A stretch of 44,582 bases of DNA, from NCBI GenBank assembly GCA_903862655.1, contig CAIOZA010000126.1, positions 1-44,582 on the forward strand. Direction: 5' to 3'. Shown one piece after another: positions 31,808 through 41,737 of the stretch. The translations under genes were made by a program, and so were the position numbers. Numbering within the stretch: position 1 is the stretch's first letter; each line of letters begins with the position of its first letter. The stretch comes from an uncultured Ignavibacteria bacterium. Lineage in GTDB: Bacteria > Bacteroidota > Ignavibacteria > Kapaibacteriales > UBA2268. The notes beneath the pieces are model-generated. The model was not told where the DNA came from, did not search any database, and was given only the letters and a program-made list of their open reading frames with translations.

Positions 31808-32566
31808 TTATTCTTTAAAAACGGAATCATCCGTAGGAATTGATTCAACGTTTGTATGATTTTGCCTTCCTTCGGTCAGGTCTTCTTTCAATGCAATCTG
31901 AATTTTTTTACGTAGATTTAAGAATCCCAATATAAGAAAAATTAACGCAAGAGCAAAGAACCAATAACTGACATAAGGCATTGAAAAGATAATAAAATCA
32001 TAAATACCATGGTAAAGCACAGCCATAATCAAGCCAGTTCTCAAATATCGTTTTTCTTGTGCAAGATTTTCAGCGAATTTTGCTTTTCCAATATAATATC
32101 CCATAATGCCAGCGGCAATTGCATGAAGCGGAAGTGAGGTGAATGACCTGGCAATTGCAACATATATGCCGCCATCGAGCACATAGAATATATTCTCAAC
32201 TAATGCAAATCCTAAGCCTGCAACAATCGTGTAGACGATTCCATCCATTACTTCATCAAAAGCAGGGCTTTTGTAAGCAAAGCTTAGCACCACGCGCTGT
32301 TTCAGGAATTCCTCTATGAATCCTGCTATTAGGAACGATTTGACAAAGATAGTCAGAACCAGATATTGAGAATTGTACGCTGTATTTATTCTGTCAGCAG
32401 CAACTTCAAGAACAAGTGCCGGAATTATACTAAAACAACCCCAGATGAAGACTCTTAATATCATCCCGAAGGGCTCTGGTTTGGCTTTATCCTGTCTGTA
32501 ATAATACAAAAGCAGGAACAAAGGGGGAACTACAGCCAGAGTAAGAAGTAGTAATTCTCTTGTCAT
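31808..32566 (-). CDS. PrsW-like intramembrane glutamic protease family protein
   Basis: 252 residues from the ATG at 32566; an in-frame TTG at 32608 adds 14 hydrophilic residues and is less likely. About eight membrane helices. The family signature GFIEEFLKQRVV (EExxK), the following FDEVMDGIVYTIVAGLGFALVEN, and HAIAAGIMGYY with FYHGIYDF-like LYHGIYDFI are present. PrsW cleaves an anti-sigma factor in Bacillus; many relatives are of unknown substrate. No sigma or anti-sigma gene lies nearby. Confidence 0.88.
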   Translation of the reverse strand: MTRELLLLTLAVVPPLFLLLYYYRQDKAKPEPFGMILRVFIWGCFSIIPALVLEVAADRINTAYNSQYLVLTIFVKSFLIAGFIEEFLKQRVVLSFAYKSPAFDEVMDGIVYTIVAGLGFALVENIFYVLDGGIYVAIARSFTSLPLHAIAAGIMGYYIGKAKFAENLAQEKRYLRTGLIMAVLYHGIYDFIIFSMPYVSYWFFALALIFLILGFLNLRKKIQIALKEDLTEGRQNHTNVESIPTDDSVFKE

Positions 32567-32602
32567 TATCAAAAAACCTTGTTTATTTATATAATGATAG
32601 TA

Positions 32603-32624
32603 AGACAAGCATCTTGACTTGTCT
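32603..32624 (+). other. Hairpin with T tract between two minus-strand genes
   Basis: AGACAAG and CTTGTCT pair around an 8-nt loop, followed by GATTTTTTTATTTTT on the plus strand. Looks like a terminator but points against the genes around it, so it could end antisense transcription or be accidental. Confidence 0.35.
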
Positions 32625-32647
32625 GATTTTTTTATTTTTATTAATTA

Positions 32648-33265
32648 TCAAAATGTATAAATACCAATTCCAAAGGCACTGCTGTTGAAACTACTGTTAT
32701 TGATGTCAAAGAACTCAACACCGAATGGCAGCATGTACCAGTAAGATGCACAAATCCATATCTTTGAAAAGATATTAATCCCAGCAAACACTTTGGGTTC
32801 GATGATTCCAAGCCAATCTGCCTGAGAAAAATTTCTTACACCGCTGATGTCGGTTGAACTGACTGATAACCTGCCAAGTGAAAGAACACCACCAGCACCG
32901 ATCCTGATCCAACTTGAAGGAAAGACAGAATAATCGAAACCAATCCCACCATATTCAAGACTAATAGCTCTATTGAGAGTCGGATCCAAATTGACCCTTA
33001 CGTTTGTTCCCAAAAGAGAAAAATAGCTGATCCCAATGCCCAGACTTCTGTTAAGAAGCCCTCCCACAGACAATCCAAGCTGATTAGCCTGTGCATTGTT
33101 AATCTTCGATATTTTATAATCAAAACCAAGAAAAGTTCCGGCTCCTTCAGTTTCATCGGAATTAACCGATGATTTATCCGGATCTACATCACCCGGAAAA
33201 GACTGAGCGCTAAGATTCTGAATAGAAAGACAATATATTACAATACCGATGACTAAGTAATTCAT
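32648..33265 (-). CDS. Small outer-membrane beta-barrel-like protein
   Basis: 205 residues with a signal peptide (MNYLVIGIVIYCLSIQNLSAQ). The mature part has alternating Gly/aromatic strands (GLSVGGLLNRSLGIGISYFS, then IRIGAGGVLSLGRLSV and IWICASYWYMLPF) and a final Phe, as in 8-stranded OmpX/OmpW-sized barrels. No closer family recognised. 81 nt separate it from the PrsW-like gene on the same strand. Confidence 0.6.
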   Translation of the reverse strand: MNYLVIGIVIYCLSIQNLSAQSFPGDVDPDKSSVNSDETEGAGTFLGFDYKISKINNAQANQLGLSVGGLLNRSLGIGISYFSLLGTNVRVNLDPTLNRAISLEYGGIGFDYSVFPSSWIRIGAGGVLSLGRLSVSSTDISGVRNFSQADWLGIIEPKVFAGINIFSKIWICASYWYMLPFGVEFFDINNSSFNSSAFGIGIYTF

Positions 33266-33410
33266 ATTTTAGAAATATATTAGTTAAAGAGATAAACTAG
33301 TAATTTTTTCGTTGTATAATTATATCATTTATCTTAACTTGATAGTTTGGATAAATGTAATATTAATCAATTGTTTTTTTCAATGATTATTTAACAATTT
33401 AATAAAAGTT

Positions 33411-35426
33411 ATGGAATTTAGAGTAATTATTTTTGCGGTAATTTTCGCATCTGCAATCGTATTCCTTATAACAAGTCTAAAAAGATTATATGCCTTTCTT
33501 CAGTTAGCTAAACCGGAAGTAAGATGGGATCATCCTGCAGCCAGACTCAAGCACACTTTTACAGTGGCATTTGCTCAGACAAAAATTCTGAGAGATAAGA
33601 CAGCCGGGCCCATACACATTGCTATTTTCTGGGGATTTCTGGTTTTGCTTTTTACAGCGGCAGAAAGTGTTGTTCAGGGCTTCGTGCCTTCGTTCAGTCT
33701 GAGTTTCCTGGGACCATTATACACAATCATCACGTTTTCAACAGATCTATTCTGTATAGTAATCCTACTGGCAATAGTTGGTTCATTCTTCCGGAGATTC
33801 ATACTACGCATTAAGCGTCTCCAGATGGACGGCAGTGAGAAGTACGATGCAATGGTTGTGCTGATAGCAATATTTATTATCGTAACCTCTCTGTTCCTGA
33901 TGAATGCTTCTCACCATTATCTTTATCCATTCGAGAAGTGGTCAGCAAAGCCGTTCTCCAATGCTGCATCAGGGATGTTCAACTGGCAGACAGCCACGAT
34001 TGTCTATGAGACTTGCTGGTGGGTACATATTCTTCTGATTTTTGCATTTATGAACTACCTTCCCTACTCGAAGCATCTCCACGTATATACATCAATTTTG
34101 AATGTTTTTTTCTCACCGATAAATATTCCTAATAAATTAGAGAAAATTGATTTTGAAGCTGAAGGTGTAGAGAAATTCGGAATAAGCGACATTGAAGATT
34201 TTGGCTGGAAAACTCTATTCGACGGTTACACATGCACTCATTGCGGAAGATGCGACAGTGTTTGTCCTGCAAATATCACAGGAAAAGTGCTGAGCCCAAG
34301 AAGTATAATCATCGAAACCCGCGACAGGCTTTTTGATAAAGCACCAATTATGATCAAACAGCAGACTTTCCCCGAGTCGAGAATAACAGAAGCAGAACAG
34401 GCAATACTAGACAAGAAATTCATTGGTGATTACAACAGCATCGAAGCACTATGGCAGTGTACAACCTGTGGAGCATGTATGCAGGAATGTCCTGTAACTA
34501 TCGAACACGTTCCGGCAATCATTGGTATGCGCCGTTCACTTGTTATGATGGAATCTAACTTTCCACCTCTTCTTCAATCAACTTTCAGCAATCTCGAAAA
34601 TAATGCCACACCCTGGGCATTCTCTGCATCCGAAAGAGCAGACTGGGCTGAAGGCTTGAACATAGCCACTGCAGCAAACAAACAAGATTTCGATGTGCTT
34701 TTCTGGGTGGGATGCGCCGGTAGCTTCGACGACAGAGCAAAGAAAGTCTCTGTTGCTTTTGCTAAACTTTTGCAGATTGCAGGTGTTGACTTTGCTATAC
34801 TTGGAACTGAAGAGCAGTGCACGGGCGACACAGCCCGCAGAGCCGGCAATGAATATCTTGCAGACATGCTTGTCAAAGCAAATGTAGAAACTCTAAATGG
34901 TTACAATGTTAAGAAAATTGTTACTTTCTGCCCCCATTGCTTCAATACTCTCAAGAATGAGTATCCCGACTTTGGTGGAAACTACGAGGTTGTTCATCAT
35001 ACTCAATTCCTGAAAGATCTGATTGCTCAGGGCAAACTGAAGATGAAGCCAATTGCTGATGATTGGAACGATGTCGTTTACCATGATTCATGCTATCTTG
35101 GACGCTATAACCAAGAATACGATGCACCACGAAATATAATTGAATCAATCCCCGGAATGAAACTGAAGGAAGTTCCACGTTCGCATGATAAGGGCTTGTG
35201 CTGCGGAGCAGGAGGAAGTCAGATGTTCCTCGAAGAGACCGAAGGCAAACGAGTCAACATAGAACGCACGGAAGAACTGCTCGCAACTGATCCAAACACA
35301 ATCGCTGTAAATTGTCCATTTTGCATGACAATGATAACCGACGGCGTGAAAGACAAAGATAAGGTTGATGAAGTAGCAGTTCTGGACATAGCCGAGATAC
35401 TGCTGGCTAAGGTAATAACTGAGTAG
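33411..35426 (+). CDS. Membrane Fe-S oxidoreductase, ETF:menaquinone-reductase type (HdrD/FadF-like)
   Basis: 671 residues. Residues 1-235 hold about five membrane helices like the haem b-binding gamma subunit of nitrate reductase, with candidate His ligands at 70, 168-169, 206 and 222-224. Two [4Fe-4S] sites follow, Cys275/278/281/285 and Cys350/353/356/360. Two CCG domains complete it: first VGCAGSFD (435) with CPHC at 507-510, second HDSCYLGRYN (561) with CCGAGGSQMFLEE at 597. This fused layout is that of the proteins that move electrons from acyl-CoA dehydrogenases through ETF to menaquinone in Geobacter- and Syntrophus-like bacteria. The acyl-CoA dehydrogenase nearby supports it. etfAB is not in the window. 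Confidence 0.85.
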   Translation: MEFRVIIFAVIFASAIVFLITSLKRLYAFLQLAKPEVRWDHPAARLKHTFTVAFAQTKILRDKTAGPIHIAIFWGFLVLLFTAAESVVQGFVPSFSLSFLGPLYTIITFSTDLFCIVILLAIVGSFFRRFILRIKRLQMDGSEKYDAMVVLIAIFIIVTSLFLMNASHHYLYPFEKWSAKPFSNAASGMFNWQTATIVYETCWWVHILLIFAFMNYLPYSKHLHVYTSILNVFFSPINIPNKLEKIDFEAEGVEKFGISDIEDFGWKTLFDGYTCTHCGRCDSVCPANITGKVLSPRSIIIETRDRLFDKAPIMIKQQTFPESRITEAEQAILDKKFIGDYNSIEALWQCTTCGACMQECPVTIEHVPAIIGMRRSLVMMESNFPPLLQSTFSNLENNATPWAFSASERADWAEGLNIATAANKQDFDVLFWVGCAGSFDDRAKKVSVAFAKLLQIAGVDFAILGTEEQCTGDTARRAGNEYLADMLVKANVETLNGYNVKKIVTFCPHCFNTLKNEYPDFGGNYEVVHHTQFLKDLIAQGKLKMKPIADDWNDVVYHDSCYLGRYNQEYDAPRNIIESIPGMKLKEVPRSHDKGLCCGAGGSQMFLEETEGKRVNIERTEELLATDPNTIAVNCPFCMTMITDGVKDKDKVDEVAVLDIAEILLAKVITE

Positions 35427-35506
35427 CACTTGAAAATATCAACCATATTGTTTTTCCTTTTCATTTTTGGCACAAATCTCAATGCCAGTCAGTAGAGTAA
35501 TCAATC

Positions 35507-35548
35507 AAAAAACCATTGCCATCTATTTTGATAGCAATGGTTTTTTTT
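35507..35548 (+). terminator. Rho-independent terminator after Fe-S oxidoreductase
   Basis: AACCATTGC (35511-35519) and GCAATGGTT (35534-35542) pair, flanked by A and T runs that extend the stem, ending in eight T. Works for the plus strand and, with its A run, possibly for the convergent minus-strand gene. Confidence 0.8.
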
Positions 35549-35588
35549 ACTAAGGAAATAAATTAATTCTCTATTACCCAGAAAATAT

Positions 35589-36332
35589 TTATCTGGCGAT
35601 TATAAGCTTTTCTGTATGAATCTTATAGCCTGATAATAGCTGGACGAAATAAAGACCATTCTGTAATTGACAATTATTAACATCATATTGAATGCTGTTA
35701 ATGCCTGACTGCTGTAATCCATTGCTGATAACGGAAACTTGCTGACCGAGCTGATTAATGATTGACAGCTTAACAGGTGAAGGATTAATCAAATCATAGT
35801 TAATTGTAATATTGTCTTTTGCAGGGTTAGGTGTGATTGTCATACCCAATCCGGAAAGAACAGGATCTGTTACTGATGTTGCTACGTCCACTCTTGCGGT
35901 GAATTCAACTATATCAGATGGATCGTTTGCATCCCAAAATGAAAATTTGACGATAGTAAGACCATCAGCATCGCCTTGATTGATGGCACATTGGAAAGAA
36001 TTAAATGAATCAGTCCCCGGAGCTAAAGTTAATGATTCACTAAAAGTAGTAACACCAAAAGTCGATATTGGCGGCAGGCATTGTGTACCCCAGCAAACAA
36101 GAAGTGAATGTTTCACACCAAGCTCAATAACTTCCAGCTTCATGTTGATATTCATTGGTACTGTACCGTTGTTTTTAACAACAGCATGAATCTTAAGCTC
36201 ATCGTTCATTGAGCCTTTGACAGCTGAATCGTGGCTAACTAGCACGAGACTGTTAGCGGCAGAGAAGCTGTTAGTTGTGCTGATCGTAAGGATGAGAACA
36301 ACGGCAGCAATAAGGGTAAGGAGTTTTTTCAT
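35589..36332 (-). CDS. Secreted Ig-like protein with T9SS sorting domain
   Basis: 247 residues with a signal peptide (ending TNSFSAA). Residues 28-150 look like one beta-sandwich domain of the CARDB or invasion-type adhesion class (HAVVKNNGTVPMNINMKLEV), with a likely disulfide between VCWGTQCLPP cysteines. The last ~80 residues are a T9SS sorting domain (MTITPNPAKDNITINYDL to HTEKLIIAR). Surface protein of unknown role, standing alone. Confidence 0.75.
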   Translation of the reverse strand: MKKLLTLIAAVVLILTISTTNSFSAANSLVLVSHDSAVKGSMNDELKIHAVVKNNGTVPMNINMKLEVIELGVKHSLLVCWGTQCLPPISTFGVTTFSESLTLAPGTDSFNSFQCAINQGDADGLTIVKFSFWDANDPSDIVEFTARVDVATSVTDPVLSGLGMTITPNPAKDNITINYDLINPSPVKLSIINQLGQQVSVISNGLQQSGINSIQYDVNNCQLQNGLYFVQLLSGYKIHTEKLIIAR

Positions 36333-36457
36333 AATAATCTTTTTATTTAAGTTTACAATATTTGCTTTATTTAAGTTTCATTCATATTTTGAATAACTAA
36401 GACACTAAAATTAACGAAAAAGTTACAAAAAACATTAAAAAATTATAGAGGTTTTTG

Positions 36458-36985
36458 ATGAAAAGATATTTTAATTTACTTGTTTGCGCACTGGCATTGA
36501 TTTTTTTATTTTCGGGAGTCAATGCTCAAACTGATATTCCATCGGTAAAAGTTAAAGATCTTACAAATAGGACAATCGATACAAAGTCATTTACCAATGA
36601 CGGGAAACCGATAGTCATAAGTTTTTGGGCAACATGGTGCAAACCCTGCGTCGAAGAGCTATCTGCTATGAATGAACTTTATGATGATCTGCAGAAGGAA
36701 ACAGGCGTCAAGATTATTGCGGTTTCGATAGATGATTCGCGGAACAGCAAGAAAGTTGCACCATTTTCAAAAGGTAAGGGCTGGAAATTTGATATGTATC
36801 TCGATGAGAACAGCGACTTTCGCCGTGCTATGAACGTGGGCAATCCTCCATTTACTTTTCTTATCGACGGCAATGGCAAGATAGTATTCAAGCATGTGGG
36901 TTATGCAGCCGGTGACGAAGAAGAACTGGTAAAAGAAATCAGAAAACTTCTTTCTGATCAGAAGATACCAGCCCCTGCAAAATAG
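36458..36985 (+). CDS. TlpA/ResA-family periplasmic thioredoxin-like protein
   Basis: 175 residues from the ATG at 36458 (AGAGG six bases upstream; a TTG precedes it). Signal peptide ending SGVNAQ. Thioredoxin fold with active site WCKPC after VISFWAT and cis-Pro stretch NPPFTFLID. TlpA and ResA keep cytochrome Cys residues reduced for haem attachment or serve envelope redox repair. Given about 47 haem motifs in the window, a role in cytochrome maturation is plausible but unproven. Confidence 0.88.
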   Translation: MKRYFNLLVCALALIFLFSGVNAQTDIPSVKVKDLTNRTIDTKSFTNDGKPIVISFWATWCKPCVEELSAMNELYDDLQKETGVKIIAVSIDDSRNSKKVAPFSKGKGWKFDMYLDENSDFRRAMNVGNPPFTFLIDGNGKIVFKHVGYAAGDEEELVKEIRKLLSDQKIPAPAK

Positions 36986-37005
36986 GTTGTTATTCTATAT
37001 ATTTT

Positions 37006-37045
37006 AAAAAGACTTTCTAATTGGTTATAATTTGAAAGTCTTTTT
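37006..37045 (+). terminator. Rho-independent terminator after TlpA-like gene
   Basis: Twelve-base stem AAAAAGACTTTC / GAAAGTCTTTTT with a 16-nt loop and following T run, 20 nt after the stop. Confidence 0.8.
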
Positions 37046-37126
37046 TTTGATTTATTAAACTCAGTGTTATTTAAAATCAAGAATCCGGGCTAACAGATGG
37101 CAATTGAAGAACAAACATCCGTTTGT

Positions 37127-37579
37127 TTATTTTAGTTCTTCGAATAATCGGTAGTGGGTTTCTTCCATACCCAGAGCTTTGTATGTATCTTGGGCTATAA
37201 TATTCTGTTTTTCTACGTAAAGGCGGAATCCGCAGATTTCAGGATTTGATTCTGCTAAATATTTGATAAACTTGTACATGTTGCGGTAAACGCCATGTCT
37301 TCTGTGTTCGGGGAGTACATATACACTCTGAATCCACCAAAATATGCCATTGCGCCAATCGCTCCATTCAGTTGTTATCATTAGTGAACCAATAATTTGG
37401 TTGTCAGATTCAGCAACGATATAGAATCCAAGAGAAGGATTCTCGATCATATTCCTGACTCCCTCGCTTATAATATTATGTTGCAGCAGCATTTCTTCTG
37501 TTTCGAATGCCATAGCTTTATTGAATTCAATAATTATTTCTTCGTCTGTCTGGTAAGCACGTCTGATTTCTAAATTCAT
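37127..37579 (-). CDS. GNAT family N-acetyltransferase
   Basis: 150 residues, one GNAT domain. IRRAYQTDEEIIIEFN at the start, acetyl-CoA binding region SVYVLPEHRRHGVYRNMYKF (the Q/RxxGxG/A loop is RRHGVY) and C-terminal LYVEKQNIIAQDTYKALGM. Substrate unknown. Starts 3 nt after the hybrid kinase gene, so the two are cotranscribed. Confidence 0.88.
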   Translation of the reverse strand: MNLEIRRAYQTDEEIIIEFNKAMAFETEEMLLQHNIISEGVRNMIENPSLGFYIVAESDNQIIGSLMITTEWSDWRNGIFWWIQSVYVLPEHRRHGVYRNMYKFIKYLAESNPEICGFRLYVEKQNIIAQDTYKALGMEETHYRLFEELK

Positions 37580-37582
37580 ATT

Positions 37583-40500
37583 TTATTTTTCATTAATTAC
37601 ACTTTTAATAACTTTGGCAAAGTTAGCAATATCAGTAGGTTTATCCAGTTTGGCTTTGAAACCATAATCCTGATAATTCGACACAATAGGTTTTGATGAG
37701 TGCCCGCTGAAAACAATCGCTTTTACATTAGGATCGATATCTATAAGAATCTTAATTGTTTCGTCGCCACCCATACCATCCTTGACGGTTAGGTCAAGAA
37801 TTACTACATCGTAAGGAGTACCCTTAATAATATTATTCTTGAAAAGATCGATGGCTTCTTCGCCAGTTGCAGCACCATCAATTTCAAAGTTGAGAAGTGA
37901 CCCAAGTTCGCATATATTTTCTCTGATGAACTCATCGTCGTCCATAAAGAGAATTCTAATATTTCCTTCACTCATTTCAAAAATACCTTTATTCTCATTC
38001 ATTATTTCACTTTTAGTTGTTGAGGGTAAGTAGAGATCAAATTCCGTGCCGTTTCCTTCTTCTGACTGAACCGTTATTGCACCCTGATGCTTTTGCATAA
38101 TGAAATGAACAGTCGAAAGGCCAAGTCCGTTGCCACCGGATTTTGTAGTAAAAAATGGATCGAAAATTAACTGAAGGTTTTTCTTAGGAATTCCAATACC
38201 TTCATCCTTAATTGAAATTTTGACGAAACTTCCTTCGTTAAGATTGATATTATTATCATCAATCTTTATATTACTGGCTGAAACGACGATTTTTCCACCA
38301 TTTGGCATTGCTTCCCGGGCATTTATAAAAAGATTCATAAATACTTCATTCATCAGCTTAGGATCGGCCTCCACATTTAAACGATTCTCAGGAAGATTAG
38401 ATTCAAACTGTACGTTACTGCCGCTTAGTGCAAGACTTTCAGCTTCGAGAATCAGAGACTTAATACTAACAGCTTCCTTTGCCGGCTCAGTACCAGTAGA
38501 AAATGTCTGGAAACGTGTTGCTAAGGCAGTCGCCTGATCAACTGAGCGGCGTATCCGGTCGAGGTATGTTTCAGAGTTTTGTGGTGACACTTTTGCAAGA
38601 TCAAGGCTGAATGCTACGGAAGCGAGAATGTTCTTAAAATTATGAGCAATACCTCCGGCAAGAACACCAATTGATTTCAATTTTGATATTTTCTGTAATT
38701 CTTCTTCGGTTTCTTTGTTATAAGTAATATCATTCAAGATTCCAACAACCATTGTCAGTTCATCGCCGTTGTAGATACCTGCACCAATTTCATTGATCCA
38801 TCTTCTTGTACCATTGTTATGAATCAGGCGGTACGTAACACTAAAAGTTCTTTTTTCTGAAAGTGCGGACTTGATTTCCAGTTCGGTGGTAGCGAGATCC
38901 TCTGGATAAATAATATCCTTCAGATCGAGATTGCTATTTAGGAAGGTCTCTTTTTTGTAGCCTGTCAGAGATTCTACATGATGGGACAAATAAGTCTTAG
39001 TCAGTCTTGCGTCATTATTTGCTAAATAGATAATGGCAGGAATGTTCTCAGCAAGTGTCCTGAACCTTTCATCGCTTTCGCGAAGAATTTCCTCATGAAG
39101 TTTTGAGTTAGTAATATCTCTGTCAATACAGTTATAACCGATGATTTGATTCTTCTCGTCCTTTACTCCAACCATTCTTGACTGTATCCAGTGATACTTC
39201 CCTGAACTGTCTTTGATTCTGTATTCCATATTAAAATTATCAACCTTGCCGGCGAGATTATCAAAGAAATCGAGTGCCAGAGGGATGTCATCCGGATGAA
39301 CCAGCCTTGTCCAAGCATCGTTTCCAACATAGAACTCGTCGGGATAACCAATCATATTTAAATGAGCTTGGTTGAGGAAGCTTAAAGTGCCATCGAGAGC
39401 CTGGAAATAGACCATATCATCAATATTTTCGACGAAAATTCTGAATTTTCGTTCACTCTCTTCAAGTATAAGCCGGGTGCTCATCTGTTCTGTTATATCA
39501 TTTGCAACACCTATAACATTCAGCACTTCTCCATTTGATCCAAACACTGGAGTATTATGCACCTCAAAAATAATATTTCCAATAGAAACCTGAACGGTTA
39601 TGTCATGTCCATTGAAAGCTTCTTTTAATGAGTCAGTTACTTCCGGAAAATCCTCATATAGTTCAAAGGCAGACATACCAACGACTTGTCCGGGCTTAAG
39701 GCCTAGTTTCGAAAGTCCCTTGCCTTCAGAAATAAGAAAAATTCCTTTTTTATCGAGAACATAGAACACAATTGGAGAGTGATTAAGAAGATTTTTAAGC
39801 TGAATTTCATAGTCTTTAGCGAATTCTTCGGCTTGCTTTCTTCTTGAAATGTCACGTGAAGTGATTATTATACCTTTGATTACAGGATTAGCTAATTGAT
39901 TCACCATAGTGGATTCAATCCAAATGTAATTTCCTTTAGTATCTCTGAATCTGAAGACGATTGGTAATGTCGTTCCTTTGTCTTCTCTTATCAATTCGAA
40001 TTCCTGAACAATTACATCAAAATCATCAGAATTAATATAACCAAGAAGACTGTATCCTATCATTTGTTCGGGCTTATACCCTAGTGTTTTTGTGATTGAT
40101 TCGCTCTGATAATTAATAATTCCGTGCTCATCAACAATTGTAATAAAATCTGTGAGGTTTTGCAAAAGAGATCTATAGCGTTCTTCGCTGAATTTCAATT
40201 TCTCTTCATCTTTTTTCGACTTTGTTATATCTTTAATGGTTCCAATTAAGACCAAATCACCAAGAAAGTCCGTTAAGGAGATATTAATACTTACGGTTTT
40301 TACTTCTCCGCTGGTATGAATCAGCCTCCATTCGTATGTAGATGCAGAATCTTTGACTGTTCTGTTAATCCTGAGGACTCTTTGTATGTATTCAATATCA
40401 TTAGGATCGACGAACTGAAATAAATCTGTACCTAGTATGTCGTCAAGATCCTGACCTAGTAAATCTGCAAGAGCCTGATTAGCAAAGATAATACTATTGT

Positions 40501-41479
40501 TGCTAATAAGAAATACTCCCTCCTGCATACATTCTACCAGATTTCTGTATTTCTCTTCACTCGATTTAAGGGCTTCTTCAGCTCTTTTTTTCTCAATAAT
40601 ATTCCACAAACTATTAATGAACAATGTTAGCTGAGTAACGTCCTGATTATTGTAGTCTGTTTCCTTGTTGCCCATGCCCACAACAGCTACAATTTTCTCA
40701 TTTCGGAAAACGGGTATGGTCATAAATCTGTTTAATGCTACATGTCCTTCGGGATAACCTTTTTTTAATTGATTTTCAGCCTGAAAATCATTGATGATTA
40801 TAGTTTTTCTTTGTCGGACAGCCTCACCCCAGATACCCGTTTTATCCAGTTGATAAACGGTTTTTTTCTCTGTTATTGAACATTCCTTCATCACGGTGTT
40901 CGACCATGAATAGAGGGTAAATAGTTTTGTATTTTCATTGTAGTAATAAATATACCCAACTTTACTATGAGTTAGTTTAATACCTTCTTCCAGACCATAA
41001 TCCATTACAGTTTGATAAGACTGTTCGCTCATTTGAGCAAGATTCATCAGGGAATTCAGCCTGATCTCATTCTTTCCGGAATATTCATCGGATAATTCTG
41101 TATGGGGCAATGATTTGTAAATGCAGTAATAGTATGATTCTTCCTCGCTTGCAGATAATTCATTAATAGTAATCTCAACAGGTTGATAATTATCGTTTTT
41201 CCCTGGAATCTTGGTTCTGAAAGTTACAGGATAATTCGATCCACCCGATAAATTTACCTCAAATCCTCTGTTATCCTGATCTGAAATGAGTGAAAGCAAT
41301 CTGTAATTAATTCCCAGAACATGTGTTCTAGTAAGATCCAATAGATTTAGTGCGGACTGGTTGACATCTAGAATAGTACCTTTGCTATCAATTATAACAA
41401 TAGCATCTGAGCAAACATTGAACAGATCATTGGCTAGATTCAACTTACCGGAATCATTGGCATCAATATGGTTATTCAC
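37583..41479 (-). CDS. Hybrid histidine kinase with six PAS domains, GAF and receiver
   Basis: 1298 residues, no membrane helix, so a cytoplasmic sensor. Order: PAS (about 15-130), GAF (about 150-300), five more PAS domains, often with PAC-type ends (about 305-425, 430-550, 555-675, 680-800, 805-925). The kinase core has the H box GGIAHNFKNIL with His946, N box NLFINAREAMPNGG, G boxes KDEGIGIP and GGNGLGLSTVHF. A receiver follows with acidic pocket Asp1180-1182 and phospho-acceptor Asp1229 (VVILDLTVKDGMGG). The residue after His946 is Asn and not the usual Asp/Glu. Apparent start GTG at 41479 with no clear ribosome binding site. Signals unknown. Confidence 0.9.
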   Translation of the reverse strand: MNNHIDANDSGKLNLANDLFNVCSDAIVIIDSKGTILDVNQSALNLLDLTRTHVLGINYRLLSLISDQDNRGFEVNLSGGSNYPVTFRTKIPGKNDNYQPVEITINELSASEEESYYYCIYKSLPHTELSDEYSGKNEIRLNSLMNLAQMSEQSYQTVMDYGLEEGIKLTHSKVGYIYYYNENTKLFTLYSWSNTVMKECSITEKKTVYQLDKTGIWGEAVRQRKTIIINDFQAENQLKKGYPEGHVALNRFMTIPVFRNEKIVAVVGMGNKETDYNNQDVTQLTLFINSLWNIIEKKRAEEALKSSEEKYRNLVECMQEGVFLISNNSIIFANQALADLLGQDLDDILGTDLFQFVDPNDIEYIQRVLRINRTVKDSASTYEWRLIHTSGEVKTVSINISLTDFLGDLVLIGTIKDITKSKKDEEKLKFSEERYRSLLQNLTDFITIVDEHGIINYQSESITKTLGYKPEQMIGYSLLGYINSDDFDVIVQEFELIREDKGTTLPIVFRFRDTKGNYIWIESTMVNQLANPVIKGIIITSRDISRRKQAEEFAKDYEIQLKNLLNHSPIVFYVLDKKGIFLISEGKGLSKLGLKPGQVVGMSAFELYEDFPEVTDSLKEAFNGHDITVQVSIGNIIFEVHNTPVFGSNGEVLNVIGVANDITEQMSTRLILEESERKFRIFVENIDDMVYFQALDGTLSFLNQAHLNMIGYPDEFYVGNDAWTRLVHPDDIPLALDFFDNLAGKVDNFNMEYRIKDSSGKYHWIQSRMVGVKDEKNQIIGYNCIDRDITNSKLHEEILRESDERFRTLAENIPAIIYLANNDARLTKTYLSHHVESLTGYKKETFLNSNLDLKDIIYPEDLATTELEIKSALSEKRTFSVTYRLIHNNGTRRWINEIGAGIYNGDELTMVVGILNDITYNKETEEELQKISKLKSIGVLAGGIAHNFKNILASVAFSLDLAKVSPQNSETYLDRIRRSVDQATALATRFQTFSTGTEPAKEAVSIKSLILEAESLALSGSNVQFESNLPENRLNVEADPKLMNEVFMNLFINAREAMPNGGKIVVSASNIKIDDNNINLNEGSFVKISIKDEGIGIPKKNLQLIFDPFFTTKSGGNGLGLSTVHFIMQKHQGAITVQSEEGNGTEFDLYLPSTTKSEIMNENKGIFEMSEGNIRILFMDDDEFIRENICELGSLLNFEIDGAATGEEAIDLFKNNIIKGTPYDVVILDLTVKDGMGGDETIKILIDIDPNVKAIVFSGHSSKPIVSNYQDYGFKAKLDKPTDIANFAKVIKSVINEK

Positions 41480-41737
41480 TTTTTGTATTTTAAAACCACT
41501 TCTATTATTAAAAGCAAAATATTGTTTAAATATTATCGACTACTAAGCTCTTACTCTTTAAGTTAAATTAATATATTTAAGACAATTTAGTGATTGGAAA
41601 GGATCAATAATTTAAAATAAAATAATTTGCGAGATACAAATCAATAAAAATTTTGTAACTTTTGTTGGTTTTAATTGTTATTTATATCAATAAGATCTAA
41701 ATTTACTTTTCTATCTCTTTTATTAAATGGCTGTAAT

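Noticed and set aside
33302-33410. Bacteroidota-type promoter before the Fe-S oxidoreductase
   Set aside because: TTTG-like pieces are present, but none has the right spacing for a -33/-7 pair in such AT-rich DNA.
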